The notes under the pieces: model-generated
Told to the model about the DNA's origin: nothing
The model's database searches: none
Seen by the model: the letters and a program-made list of their open reading frames with translations, nothing else
Program-made: the position numbers and the translations under genes
Assembly (NCBI RefSeq): GCF_019649055.1
Contig: NW_026570462.1
Coordinates: 38,849-102,848, forward strand
DNA: 64,000 nt
Direction of reading: 5' to 3'
DNA from: Paramacrobiotus metropolitanus
Taxonomy: Eukaryota; Tardigrada; Eutardigrada; Parachela; Macrobiotidae
Shown: positions 28,874 through 37,239 of the stretch, one piece after another
Numbering within the stretch: the first letter of the stretch is position 1
How the letters are laid out: each line of letters begins with the position of its first letter

Positions 28874-30235
28874 ATGTCGTCACAGAAACGACTACCAACC
28901 AACCGACCTCGGGCACCGTTTGAACCGGTAACATATGTCAACACCGCCTCAGCACCAGCAAGAGCAAGCGCAACTAAGCCAGATCGGACCACAACCGGAC
29001 GTTTTGCGGCGAAAGACACGCAATCTCTTCCACCGACCTCACCCATGGAAACTTCACCGGCCCCGGAAGGTAAGACTCCACGGAAGAGTCAACCTAAACC
29101 GGCGAAATCAACAAAGAGGTCGGCGAAGACCAAGGAGAAAACGCCCTCCGAGGAAGAGGACGAAGACGAAGAAGAAGAAGACGAGGAAGATGACGACACC
29201 TATCAAACACCAGAAGGGTCGGAGGATGACGATAACGATGACGACGACCAACCTCCACCAGCTTCGGCACCACAACAACAGGGTGAACCGGAGATTTCTG
29301 ACAATCAGAACGAACCACCGGCCAACAACGGCAACGAAGCTGACGAGCCGATGGAGGAAGATAGTGGTGACGTCTATGTTCCTCAGAATTACCGTCAACA
29401 AGTACGGTTAACACCTGATTCCGACCCGAATCAACTCCTCCAGGAATGGAACGAGGATACCCAGGAAGTCCTACCGTTACAGATTCCTAGCCTACCGAAG
29501 GTAAACGTCAAACACCCGACGGTGGCCATTAAACGTGCTCATACTCTACCCCCACGCGTCTCGGAATACGACCCGGGATGGATGTACACCTTCGCGGCCT
29601 TGAAGGCCCTGGCGACCTGTGGACCGAAGTTTGCGACACCGAAGATCGCATTCCAGCTCCTCAGGCACCATAAGATCGGTGACATCGGTGGAGGTTGGAG
29701 GCAACTAAGCCAGAGCAACGTATACCGGTACTGTAACCTTGGGTACAACGAAAGTAAAATCATACGGACATACACCAGCAGCAAGCGGATGTATTACGAG
29801 TTCCCACCGGAGAAACGAGATCCGGCGCCGACCACTTACGAAGGTTGGGTACATGCCATCGAAGCGTGTATGGAAATGTCGTGGCACCCGGAAGGACTGA
29901 CCCGCGGCGAAGTTCTACATCAGCTGGTAGCTAGGTTCGAATTTGAATGGGAAGCCAGAAAACCCCAGCTAGTCGACCCGAAGTACAAGCCCACGAACAG
30001 AGTGAAAGGAGGCGAAAAGTACATGTTGGGTGACGACTTGGACTTCGTCCTGAGCAAGGGATTCTTCCAAAAGAGATTTGGCATCAACCAGACTCGGGAA
30101 GGAGAACGATACGAAGCCCTTAAGCCATCAACACACCGACACGGACACTTACCGAAGCATCCACCGACCTCGGAGCAACAGAATGAGTCAACCGACTCTC
30201 TCCAGGTGAACCGGGTGGAATCGACTAACGGATGA
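28874..30235 (+). CDS. Accessory ORF d: acidic N-terminus + two winged-helix-like domains (453 aa)
   Basis: ATG at 28874, whose first codons form a CACAGAA-loop hairpin (28876-28892). Residues about 80-165 are Glu/Asp-rich and disordered. Residues about 235-320 (YTFAALKALATCGPKFATPK ... NESKIIRTYTSSKRMYYEFP) and about 325-425 look like two winged-helix domains; the first ends in the wing strand shared with element A's ORF at 915-1421. This suggests DNA or chromatin binding, by inference. It is followed by about 240 non-coding bases with two CACATAA-loop hairpins, then the zinc-ribbon ORF, the same order as in element A. Confidence 0.6.
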   Translation: MSSQKRLPTNRPRAPFEPVTYVNTASAPARASATKPDRTTTGRFAAKDTQSLPPTSPMETSPAPEGKTPRKSQPKPAKSTKRSAKTKEKTPSEEEDEDEEEEDEEDDDTYQTPEGSEDDDNDDDDQPPPASAPQQQGEPEISDNQNEPPANNGNEADEPMEEDSGDVYVPQNYRQQVRLTPDSDPNQLLQEWNEDTQEVLPLQIPSLPKVNVKHPTVAIKRAHTLPPRVSEYDPGWMYTFAALKALATCGPKFATPKIAFQLLRHHKIGDIGGGWRQLSQSNVYRYCNLGYNESKIIRTYTSSKRMYYEFPPEKRDPAPTTYEGWVHAIEACMEMSWHPEGLTRGEVLHQLVARFEFEWEARKPQLVDPKYKPTNRVKGGEKYMLGDDLDFVLSKGFFQKRFGINQTREGERYEALKPSTHRHGHLPKHPPTSEQQNESTDSLQVNRVESTNG

Positions 30236-30283
30236 GGAGACATGGAATACGTCGGAGGAGTCGTAGAATCGACCTCCTTCATG

Positions 30284-30300
30284 AGTACCACATAAGTACT
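30284..30300. repeat. CACATAA-loop hairpin
   Basis: Loop CACATAA at 30289-30295, arms AGTAC/GTACT. It lies between ORF d and the zinc-ribbon ORF, 49 bases after the stop. Confidence 0.75.
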
Positions 30301-30353
30301 TGTGACTACCGACCTCCTCTCGGACACAACAGAATGTCCCGACCTACCTCATT

Positions 30354-30372
30354 AGGCACCACATAAGTGCCT
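30354..30372. repeat. CACATAA-loop hairpin
   Basis: Loop CACATAA at 30360-30366, arms AGGCAC/GTGCCT. A related hairpin GGACA/TGTCC with loop CAACAGAA lies just upstream at 30322-30339. Confidence 0.8.
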
Positions 30373-30475
30373 TGGACCAGCTCGAGAACCGACCCGGCCC
30401 GACCGTTGTAATTATAGGGTGTAACATTTATAGGCTAACGAATCCGAGAAACGGATCGTTTAACTTTTCTTTTGA

Positions 30476-30925
30476 CAGCCGCGAACGGAGGCGTACACGG
30501 CGGACTGCCGACATTGCAGAGAGAACTCAACTCCGCAGGGCAACAGACTCCCATGCGCGGACTGCATCATTTCCTTCTCGGATGAACATACCCCACAAGT
30601 CGGACGTCGTGACGCGATGCAAGCAGCGGCGTTGTACATAAACGTCGTCGCTGGGAACATCAGCGCATACCGACGTTTAGCCCGCAGCGAACGCCTGATT
30701 AACCAGTTACGGGCCTACGAACAGGATCATTTGTCGGAAATCCAACGCAACCGCGCTTCCGACCCCGGATGGACTCACACAGTGCCACCGACCCTGACCC
30801 ATCGACTCTTGGAATATCGTCAGCAACAGGACCTGCGACGCCAGGAGGAGGACCGTGCAAAACTTAAAGGCAGTCAACGAAAGAATTGCCACCATGAAGG
30901 TCCATCCACCACCAACGAAGCATGA
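30476..30925 (+). CDS. Accessory ORF e: zinc-ribbon protein, homologous to element A ORF 3 N-terminus
   Basis: Open from just after TGA at 30473, which is part of a good splice-acceptor context (TTTTCTTTTGACAG, ending 30478), to TGA at 30925; about 149 codons. The first in-frame ATG is at 30617, but the zinc ribbon lies before it: C-X2-C at 30506-30517 and C-X2-C at 30554-30565 (CRHCRENST ... PCADC). Element A ORF 3 starts with CRRCQHNTN...CVEC, also right after an acceptor-like TTTGCAG. I infer that the zinc-ribbon coding is reached by splicing. Downstream it overlaps the start of the next ORF in a different phase, whereas in element A the two parts are one ORF. Confidence 0.5.
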   Translation, partial: QPRTEAYTADCRHCRENSTPQGNRLPCADCIISFSDEHTPQVGRRDAMQAAALYINVVAGNISAYRRLARSERLINQLRAYEQDHLSEIQRNRASDPGWTHTVPPTLTHRLLEYRQQQDLRRQEEDRAKLKGSQRKNCHHEGPSTTNEA

Positions 30926-32624
30926 ACCACAAATCACTGTTCACCTACAGCAGCCCACACAAGGCCGCTCAGAGTCGGAACAGGTGCTTCATGACGTGAG
31001 AGAAGTGATAGTCGGAGACATTCACCGACCTCTTCAGTCCGCATCAATCCAAATGATGATGCGACAGGACGACGGAACCATGAAAATGGTCACTCTTTAC
31101 CCTGCAACGGCGGAGCAGATGGCAACGATCCCACAAAAGGTCGTTCCAGTGGTCACACAAACCCAGCCATCTATTCCCCAGGAGATTCCTCAACCTGGAT
31201 CCTCGGCACAACCAGTTGCCGCGTCGTCGACTCAACAGCAGCGCCGACCTGCCAAACCATTGGCCGGACACGACCTTCGACATAGGCTCGGACACGACGC
31301 TCGACACAGAATCGAGGAACGACGAGCCTCTGCCGGACACGGCAATAGTGAAGCAACCCGACCTTCACCTGGTAAACGGTCAAGTCCGGAGAAGACGAGC
31401 ATGGGACTGGTCGTCGACTCAACCAGTAAGTCGAAACGGAACTTCGTCCCACCTGAACACCAACCAGAACCGGAAGCCCACATGGCGGAACCGGCAGACA
31501 AACCCGAAGAAATGGATGTGGATGTGGCAAATCAGATGGCCTCGATGCCAACAGTGCAAGTTCCAAGCCAGGACGACCCCCGTTATGACAACGCCCGACG
31601 ACAGGGAGTTGAGGTCGTCATGCCACATCCGACCGAAAGGACGAATTACATCATGAACACCCTGGGATACGAGGAACGCCACCGACCACACATTTGGCGG
31701 ATGGTAGAAAACCTGCGTCAGTTCCTCATCCGATCCGGATTCCAGACCAGATTCCAATTGAATAACTGGATGGGCGAGTTCAACATGAACGACCACCCCA
31801 ACGTGGAACACCCGATCAATCGAGCAAACGCTTTGCCTTCGGTGCATGATCCGGCACTGTTGGACGTACCTTTGTCCACACCGGAGAGGACGAGTCTAAG
31901 TCAGCTCGGACCTCAGGAGTACTCACGCGATCAACTGGAAAGCGTGGCTCAATTCGTCATCACCGACGCCCACCCGGCCTTCATCATCGCAGCGGCTCGA
32001 GCGGCCCTGGACTTACTGCAGTACTTGCCGGAAGAAGAACCAGGACCAGAAGATCGAAATGCAACCATTTTGCGGTACGTCTTCGCAGCAAGGCTAGGCA
32101 ACTACTTTTGCCACTACACGCTGTGGGGAGCACGTCGCACGGCACATATCCCACCAGAACTGGATACGATCGTCGCACAACTTGGCTCACCCATGCGAAG
32201 TATCATCTTGGCAGTTTGGTTACGCGACCTCCTTTACATACAGGAACGGCACGCGGCCAGATACGCCTTCCGCAAGGACTTCAAAGATCCAGACGACGAT
32301 GCGGCCGAATTCGTGAAGTGGTACCGCGAAGAAAAAGCGTTACCTAGCGGATTCACCTCTAGACCATACGGAGAAGGGATGTCGGACGACTTGGCTCCCG
32401 GCGCAGTACCTAACGCGCATAAGCTCCGTAGGAAGGTCCAGAAAGCCAAGAAGGCGCGGGCGGAACAACCTGGCCAGGAAGACACCCCACAACAAGATGG
32501 GCAACCACCAGCAACATGTAAGCCTGACGTCTTCCGGCGCCTTGGTCGACCACCACCTAAATCTGACGATGACGAGGAAGATTACTTCGGCGGCGACCCG
32601 CCGATCTCAGTCCCCCTGGGATAA
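30894..32624 (+). CDS. Accessory ORF f: helical-domain protein (576 aa), homologous to element A ORF 3
   Basis: The frame is open from 30855, but ATG 30894 has a near-ideal context (GCCACCATGAAGG), giving 576 residues. The N-terminal third is Pro/Gln-rich. Residues about 240-520 are helical and contain QFVITDAHPA, RAALDLLQYL and 'LRYVFAARLGNYFCHYTLWGAR', which align with QFILPDTDPA, RAACAMQQKI and 'LKKYI...CHAHHWAR' in element A ORF 3. The tail is basic then acidic. A CACAGAA-loop hairpin lies in the coding DNA at 31300-31316. The TAA stop directly abuts the strongest CACATAA-loop hairpin of the element (32624-32648). The function is unknown; the fold is shared by at least two diverged elements. 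Confidence 0.65.
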   Translation: MKVHPPPTKHEPQITVHLQQPTQGRSESEQVLHDVREVIVGDIHRPLQSASIQMMMRQDDGTMKMVTLYPATAEQMATIPQKVVPVVTQTQPSIPQEIPQPGSSAQPVAASSTQQQRRPAKPLAGHDLRHRLGHDARHRIEERRASAGHGNSEATRPSPGKRSSPEKTSMGLVVDSTSKSKRNFVPPEHQPEPEAHMAEPADKPEEMDVDVANQMASMPTVQVPSQDDPRYDNARRQGVEVVMPHPTERTNYIMNTLGYEERHRPHIWRMVENLRQFLIRSGFQTRFQLNNWMGEFNMNDHPNVEHPINRANALPSVHDPALLDVPLSTPERTSLSQLGPQEYSRDQLESVAQFVITDAHPAFIIAAARAALDLLQYLPEEEPGPEDRNATILRYVFAARLGNYFCHYTLWGARRTAHIPPELDTIVAQLGSPMRSIILAVWLRDLLYIQERHAARYAFRKDFKDPDDDAAEFVKWYREEKALPSGFTSRPYGEGMSDDLAPGAVPNAHKLRRKVQKAKKARAEQPGQEDTPQQDGQPPATCKPDVFRRLGRPPPKSDDDEEDYFGGDPPISVPLG

Positions 32625-32648
32625 CAGGTTCCCACATAAGGAACCTGT
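32624..32648. repeat. CACATAA-loop hairpin at the end of the last ORF
   Basis: Perfect 9-bp arms, ACAGGTTCC (32624-32632) and GGAACCTGT (32640-32648), close the loop CACATAA. The left arm begins with the last base of the stop codon. Confidence 0.85.
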
Positions 32649-32831
32649 GGTCCCACTTCAACAGTAAGGAAGGGACATCGAGCTGAGAAACAGCGAAGTC
32701 GAGAACCGACCTGGCGGAGAACCTGCCCGGCTGAGAAACAGCCACGTCGAGAAACGACATGGAAAACATGGAACGCATACTTTTCTTTTATGGACCCTAA
32801 AGCAGACGTGAACCACGAATAGGCCAGAAGC

Positions 32832-32850
32832 GCCAACCACATAAGTTGGC
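32832..32850. repeat. CACATAA-loop hairpin
   Basis: Loop CACATAA at 32838-32844, arms GCCAAC/GTTGGC, in the non-coding 3' region. Confidence 0.8.
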
Positions 32851-33137
32851 CGGATTCTTTGGTCGGACCCGGAAACGTGTGGTCAGACCTGGGTATTTCG
32901 GTTCTTTCACCGTACCGTTACGTCCTCCAAGGAATCCCCTGGAAAGAACTGGGCAACTGACCTCAGTTCCCCAGCATGGCATTAGCAGATTGCGAACGAG
33001 ATCAGAACCACATCTGCTACACCGGAGCCAACAGACGCCCCGGCTTGCTAACATAGCATATCGTGAACCACGTTCTGCTACCGAAGAAAATTACTCCGGC
33101 CAACCGACTCTGGAGAACAGACCGAGAGGATTACGCT

Positions 33138-33179
33138 AACATGGTGTCGAAAACGTTGTCACGTTCTCGACACCATGTT
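33138..33179. repeat. Long hairpin, 13-bp perfect arms
   Basis: AACATGGTGTCGA (33138-33150) and its exact complement (33167-33179) flank a 16-nt spacer that itself contains AACG...CGTT. An imperfect relative with arms of about 16 bp lies at about 33726-33775 (AGCATGGCCCGGAACAC). Confidence 0.85.
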
Positions 33180-33284
33180 CGCCTGGCACCCGTGGCCGAC
33201 TTTGGGACCGGGTAACCGACCAGTAACTTTCATCACCGCAGACAGTGGTATCCTCATCGGCCCGCAATGTCACATGGTTCGGAA

Positions 33285-35784
33285 TTGACCACAGAAGTCA
33301 AAACCGACCTGTTACGACATGACGCATTGAATTAACCGAAGGCAGGAACGAAGAACCGGACTCCCGCCCAGAGACCTAACTTCGCAGACCGCGACCTCAA
33401 CCGTGCCCCGTTACCTCAGTCAACCACAGAAGTTGACCATTTCCGAGGTAGCTAAAGGAAGTGACGCAGACCGTGTCACAGAACCACGATCCACTACCTT
33501 TGTTGACCACGGAAGTCAGCCAATTTTAAGGTAGAACTTGGACCTTCTCTAATCACGACTCGGATAACTTAGCCGACCACAGAAGTCGGTGAAGTTTCAA
33601 CCTTACATCCGAAGAACACCTGGTATAGAAGGGCACCCAACGCAGACCGTGTTGGTTAATTACGATCTACGACATCAACACTCCGGCAACCGGACTCCGG
33701 AGTACAAACCAGCGAGGATTCCGCTAGCATGGCCCGGAACACAGCACTGCGGTGTGTTCAGGACCATGCTTGCTAAGGCACCCACGGTTAACTCCGAGAA
33801 ACGGACGGCCGATAGGATAACAAGTCCCTAAATAACACGGAATCAATCGGACCGCAACGGAACGGACAGTGTCAACTATGACCCGCTACCTAGAATCGAC
33901 CACAGAAGTCGATTTGCCAACGGTAGCCGACCTTCGAAACATTGACCAACCGACGTCGACCTGACGGAAGCATATGGAAATTACAAACGGGATGGCTTTA
34001 TCGCAGTCTTTACTGACTACAGAAGTCGGTAAAGGTGACCGCAAACCGCGACACCTGACTACGATTTTAGTCTGGACGGATTCTCCGTTTGAACCCGGAT
34101 CTACAGGCTCTCAACCAGGAACCTGTACCTGGAGTCCAACCGCAGTCTCCCCCGGCGGATATCGGATAAACCAACCGATTCACCGGTGACCACGACTACG
34201 CGCGGCTTGACCGTGCTGCCATTACCTGAAGAGGAACAGCGACGGTGATTTGGCTACTGACGTACCAACGACTCCGCCGCGACCTGCTTCCCCATGTCTC
34301 AATGGAACATCTTAGGCAAACCGTGTTAGGACACACGGCTTGCACCCCTATACAGATCCCTACGGACGTGTGATGTCTTTCCCCAACAGAAGTGGCAAGG
34401 CGTCACAGGTTCGCGGAACCGAACGAAGGAACTCCAAACCAGGGGAATGAAGTGATCTGATTTTACCTCAGTTTGCATGTTGTATGGGGATGGGAACGGG
34501 CAGTCTGACATAAGTCGGGGCCCGACGCACAACTCTGCCGAGGCGCGAGAACCTTACGCCGGTTTGAAACCAAAGAGTCTGTCTTGTGGAGTGGGACCAC
34601 AGAAGTCCCTTGACGCCACAAGCGACCTGGATTGCATGCTGAATGGCCAACAGACGCCATGGGACTGCCGAACTTGACGGAACTCGGACCCGTCCAGAGG
34701 CAAAACCATCGACCCGAACCAGGGCATGTTGGAGGCATGAAAGAGACCATCGCTTCAAACAAACCTCGCAGAGATCGGATGAGTGCCCAGAGGCTTAAAC
34801 CGACCTCCTGACATACGGAACCGACCTGGATGAAGAATCACCGACCTCGGGTTGGATAACACTATGTCCAACCTCAGGTCGGATAAAATGGAAACCGACA
34901 ACAGGTCGGTTATGAGGATGATTCCACCGAAATAGACTTGTACGGCTCCACTTTGAGCCTGCATACTGTAACTCACTTCAGTTGAACACGGAACCAAGGA
35001 ATCACCGACCTCAGGTCGGATAACGTTGTAACCGACCTCGGGTCGGACACCTGAAGTAACCGACAACAGGTCGGTGGATGGAGACGCCATCCAAGACGTT
35101 CACGGAAAACGACTTCCGGACGCAAGGAATCGACCTTAATCGACCTGGGACTTGGAGTAACCGACCTCCAGTCGGATAACATTATCACCGACCTCAGGTC
35201 GGAGAACCGGTCCAACCGACCACAGAAGTCGGTTAGGAACGCCGGATTGTTCGGATTCGCTTGGAACACCAGCGGATTAGCCGAAATACGACCTTCGAAC
35301 GGACCCGTCACGTGGTAACCGACCTCAGGCCGTATAACATAACCACCGACCACGGGTTGGATAACATCATACCCGACCTCAAGTCGGACATCAGAAGCCA
35401 CCGATAACAGGTCGGTGAAGCATCATTAAATTGCAGAACGGAATTGGAAACGACCACCAAGTGGACGAATCCGACCTAACGGGACTTGTTTGGCTCCACA
35501 TGGGCCTAAATCACACAAGTTACCGAGGTCGACCATGGAGGTGCGTTATCACCGACCTCAGGCCGGATAACATTGCGACCGACCTCAGGTCGAATATCCA
35601 TCCCAACCGACAACAGGTCGGATGACAACAGTGAATCATCAGTGGATGGACGGAGCAACAAATTCCGACCGGACCTTCGAGCCAGTTCGTATCGGAAGTC
35701 ACACCCAGGCTCGTGGTAGCAGATTTAATGGTTTTAACCGACCACATTCCATCGGCATTACCACTTGGCGACCACAGAAGTCGC
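33285..35784. repeat. Dispersed CACAGAA-loop hairpins with covarying stems
   Basis: Loop CACAGAA or a one-base variant with stems: TTGAC/GTCAA (33285-33301), GTCAAC/GTTGAC (33419-33437), TGAC/GTCA with loop CACGGAA (33504-33518), CCGAC/GTCGG (33573-33589), AATCGAC/GTCGATT (33894-33914), CTTTACTGAC/GTCGGTAAAG with one G-T pair and loop TACAGAA (34008-34034), GGGAC/GTCCC (34593-34609), AACCGAC/GTCGGTT (35214-35234), GCGAC/GTCGC (35768-35784). The inner GAC/GTC is usually kept; the outer pairs change together. Confidence 0.8.
34839..35622. repeat. Five blocks of palindromic CCGACCTCAGGTCGG motifs
   Basis: Blocks begin near 34839, 35003, 35158, 35318 and 35551, so four of them are about 160 bp apart. 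Each holds two (or nearly two) copies of CCGACCTCAGGTCGG followed by ATAAC, then one hairpin, mostly CCGACAACAGGTCGG. The palindromes are 7 bp either side of a central C. Sequence between blocks is not conserved. Confidence 0.7.
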
Positions 35785-36590
35785 ATGACACAAGTACGGT
35801 TTTGTCCGACCTGACTTTCTGGAATTCGGGACTTAGCCGAACTCCCTTGCCGCCGGTTAACTTACCAGTAGGCCGACCTTGGTCCGACGACCTTGGTCCA
35901 TCCCCCCTAATCAGAGAGGATGCTTCGGCATTCGCAACAGCGACAGTGCCTCTCACTCCGGAACGGATGAACACGAGTCGGATGTAAGTGTCAGCCGTGC
36001 TTACCCGACCTCGTACGGATTTACCGGTTACGTTAGGTAACCCGGGAACCGACGCCCCGGACCTGACACACCGGACTGCATTTAGACAGGAGACCCCGTG
36101 GAAACTCAAGACCCGTGGACGTCATCCTAGTCGGAATAAGCCCCCCGGACAGATCTCTTTTTTTAGTATTTTTGTACATTTTCTAACAAACGGAATTGTA
36201 TTTTACTTAGAATCTCTAACCAGATCTGTTTTGCATTTACTTTTTGCTCACTGGAATTGTGATTAAACTTTATTACTTTTTACTTCGCGCTGTTTAACCG
36301 TCATTACTTTTCTTTTACTTTCTCCGCGAGCCAACAGAAGCAAGATGCCAGGCCAACAGAAGCAATACCGGTCCAACAACGAACCCCGAGCGGCTTCCAG
36401 ATTTGCGGCCGTGAGTTGCTTGCCTCTCATGGATCTGGAAGTGAAGGATGGGACGGTCAACAGACACCCGACTCCCACTGGAAGAGGACGCGTACCGGCG
36501 ACCCCACATGGGTCGACCGGAGAGGTGCGACGCTGGTGCGGTACTGAGTCTGAGCATCCTCGCAGGAGCTCGGATTCCCGCCCAGAGGCA

Positions 36591-37033
36591 TGTTAGAGGC
36601 ACGACAGCCTGCGTGATAGATACGCCACTTTGCGTATGCGTATCACTGCACACATGCTGATTCGCCCTCTCTTGTACGTACGTGAGTGGCTGCACTGCAC
36701 TCTCCGCCTAGCGGATACACCGCGGGCGCACTCACTGAGCATACTTGCTCTCTCGCTCCTCTCTCTCGCTGTATGACTCAGCGCATATACGCTCGCGTTG
36801 GATACGAGTCCAGTCTGCGCACTCACATTCCATGTGTCTGGACTGCGTGACGCCGTTGCCGCCAGCACATTTCTTTCTCTACATTTCATTACGCTCTAGA
36901 ACTAGCTCGCAGCAACTTGACTTGCTGATTTCTGCCAGACACTGGCCTTTGTTGTGTTTTCCCCCGCATTCACGCGGCATTTGCTCCACTTTATTTGTAC
37001 AATAAAGTCATCTGTGAGCTCTCTGTGCTTGCC
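36591..37033 (+). repeat. 3' long terminal repeat
   Basis: 443 bp matching 11541-11981; the only difference I see is one extra TC in a CT-rich run. AATAAA lies at about 37001. It ends at ...GCTTGCC and is followed by ACCAATCGAC, lacking the TGTCACA that follows the 5' copy. Confidence 0.85.
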
Positions 37034-37103
37034 ACCAATCGACAAAATTTTGAAGCGATATCTGCACGAAATGGTAAACACAGAGTTTTGTTAATTTTTG
37101 CAG

Positions 37104-37239
37104 TTACAATGGATTTCGGGCAGATGATGGCGGAGCAGGGTGGGTGGCTGTTGATCTGCGCACTCTGGATTTCTATTCATTTACCAAGCTGGCAATGTGG
37201 AGTATTGCCGCCACCTTCAAAAGTTTAGAAAATTATTGA
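37104..37239 (+). pseudogene. Orphan last exon of the Tudor/F-box family
   Basis: It follows an acceptor TTTTTGCAG (ending 37103). It encodes NGFRADDGGAGWVAVDLRTL and later FTKLAMWSIAATF, and stops at TGA 37237. This matches the last exons at 40506 (NGFRSDDDGESWEEAEL...SKLAMWSIAALF) and 44889. No exons 1-3 of this copy exist upstream: only 70 bases separate it from the giant element's 3' LTR, and the left flank of the element carries a different, complete gene. I infer that the rest of the gene was lost when or after the element arrived. Confidence 0.7.

Larger units (their letters stand above)
32649..36590. other. Long hairpin-rich 3' non-coding region of the giant element
   Basis: Nearly 4 kb with no ORF longer than about 140 codons and none that looks like protein. 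It carries another CACATAA-loop hairpin (32832-32850), a long hairpin at 33138-33179, at least nine CACAGAA-type hairpins between 33285 and 35784, and five blocks of CCGACCTCAGGTCGG-type palindromes at 34839-35622. Sequence blocks also recur imperfectly, for example about 33106-33160 against 33695-33750 (GAGGATTACGCTAACATGG against GAGGATTCCGCTAGCATGG). No strong polypurine tract precedes the 3' LTR. Confidence 0.6.
11541..37033 (+). mobile_element. Giant non-autonomous Ty3/gypsy-type LTR element, 25.5 kb
   Basis: Bounded by direct repeats 11541-11981 and 36591-37033 that begin TGTTAG. Between them lie, in order: an 8-kb stretch with a coiled-coil ORF, gag and protease/RT-stub ORFs; about 8 kb of accessory ORFs absent from normal gypsy elements; and about 4 kb of hairpin-rich non-coding DNA. 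Typical gypsy elements are 5-10 kb. No RT active site (YxDD), RNase H or integrase was found in any frame, so it would depend on enzymes supplied in trans. The LTRs differ, as far as I can see, only by one TC dinucleotide, so the insertion or last LTR conversion is recent. No target-site duplication is apparent at the two ends. Confidence 0.8.

Noticed and set aside
22378-32624. Missing RT palm, RNase H or integrase hidden in the accessory ORFs
   Set aside because: I looked for YxDD, the integrase HHCC and DDE patterns and RNase H DEDD in all six long ORFs and found none.
13159-32850. CACATAA hairpins as tRNA anticodon arms or tRNA genes
   Set aside because: The geometry is similar but position 33 is A, and there are no D, T or acceptor arms around any of them.
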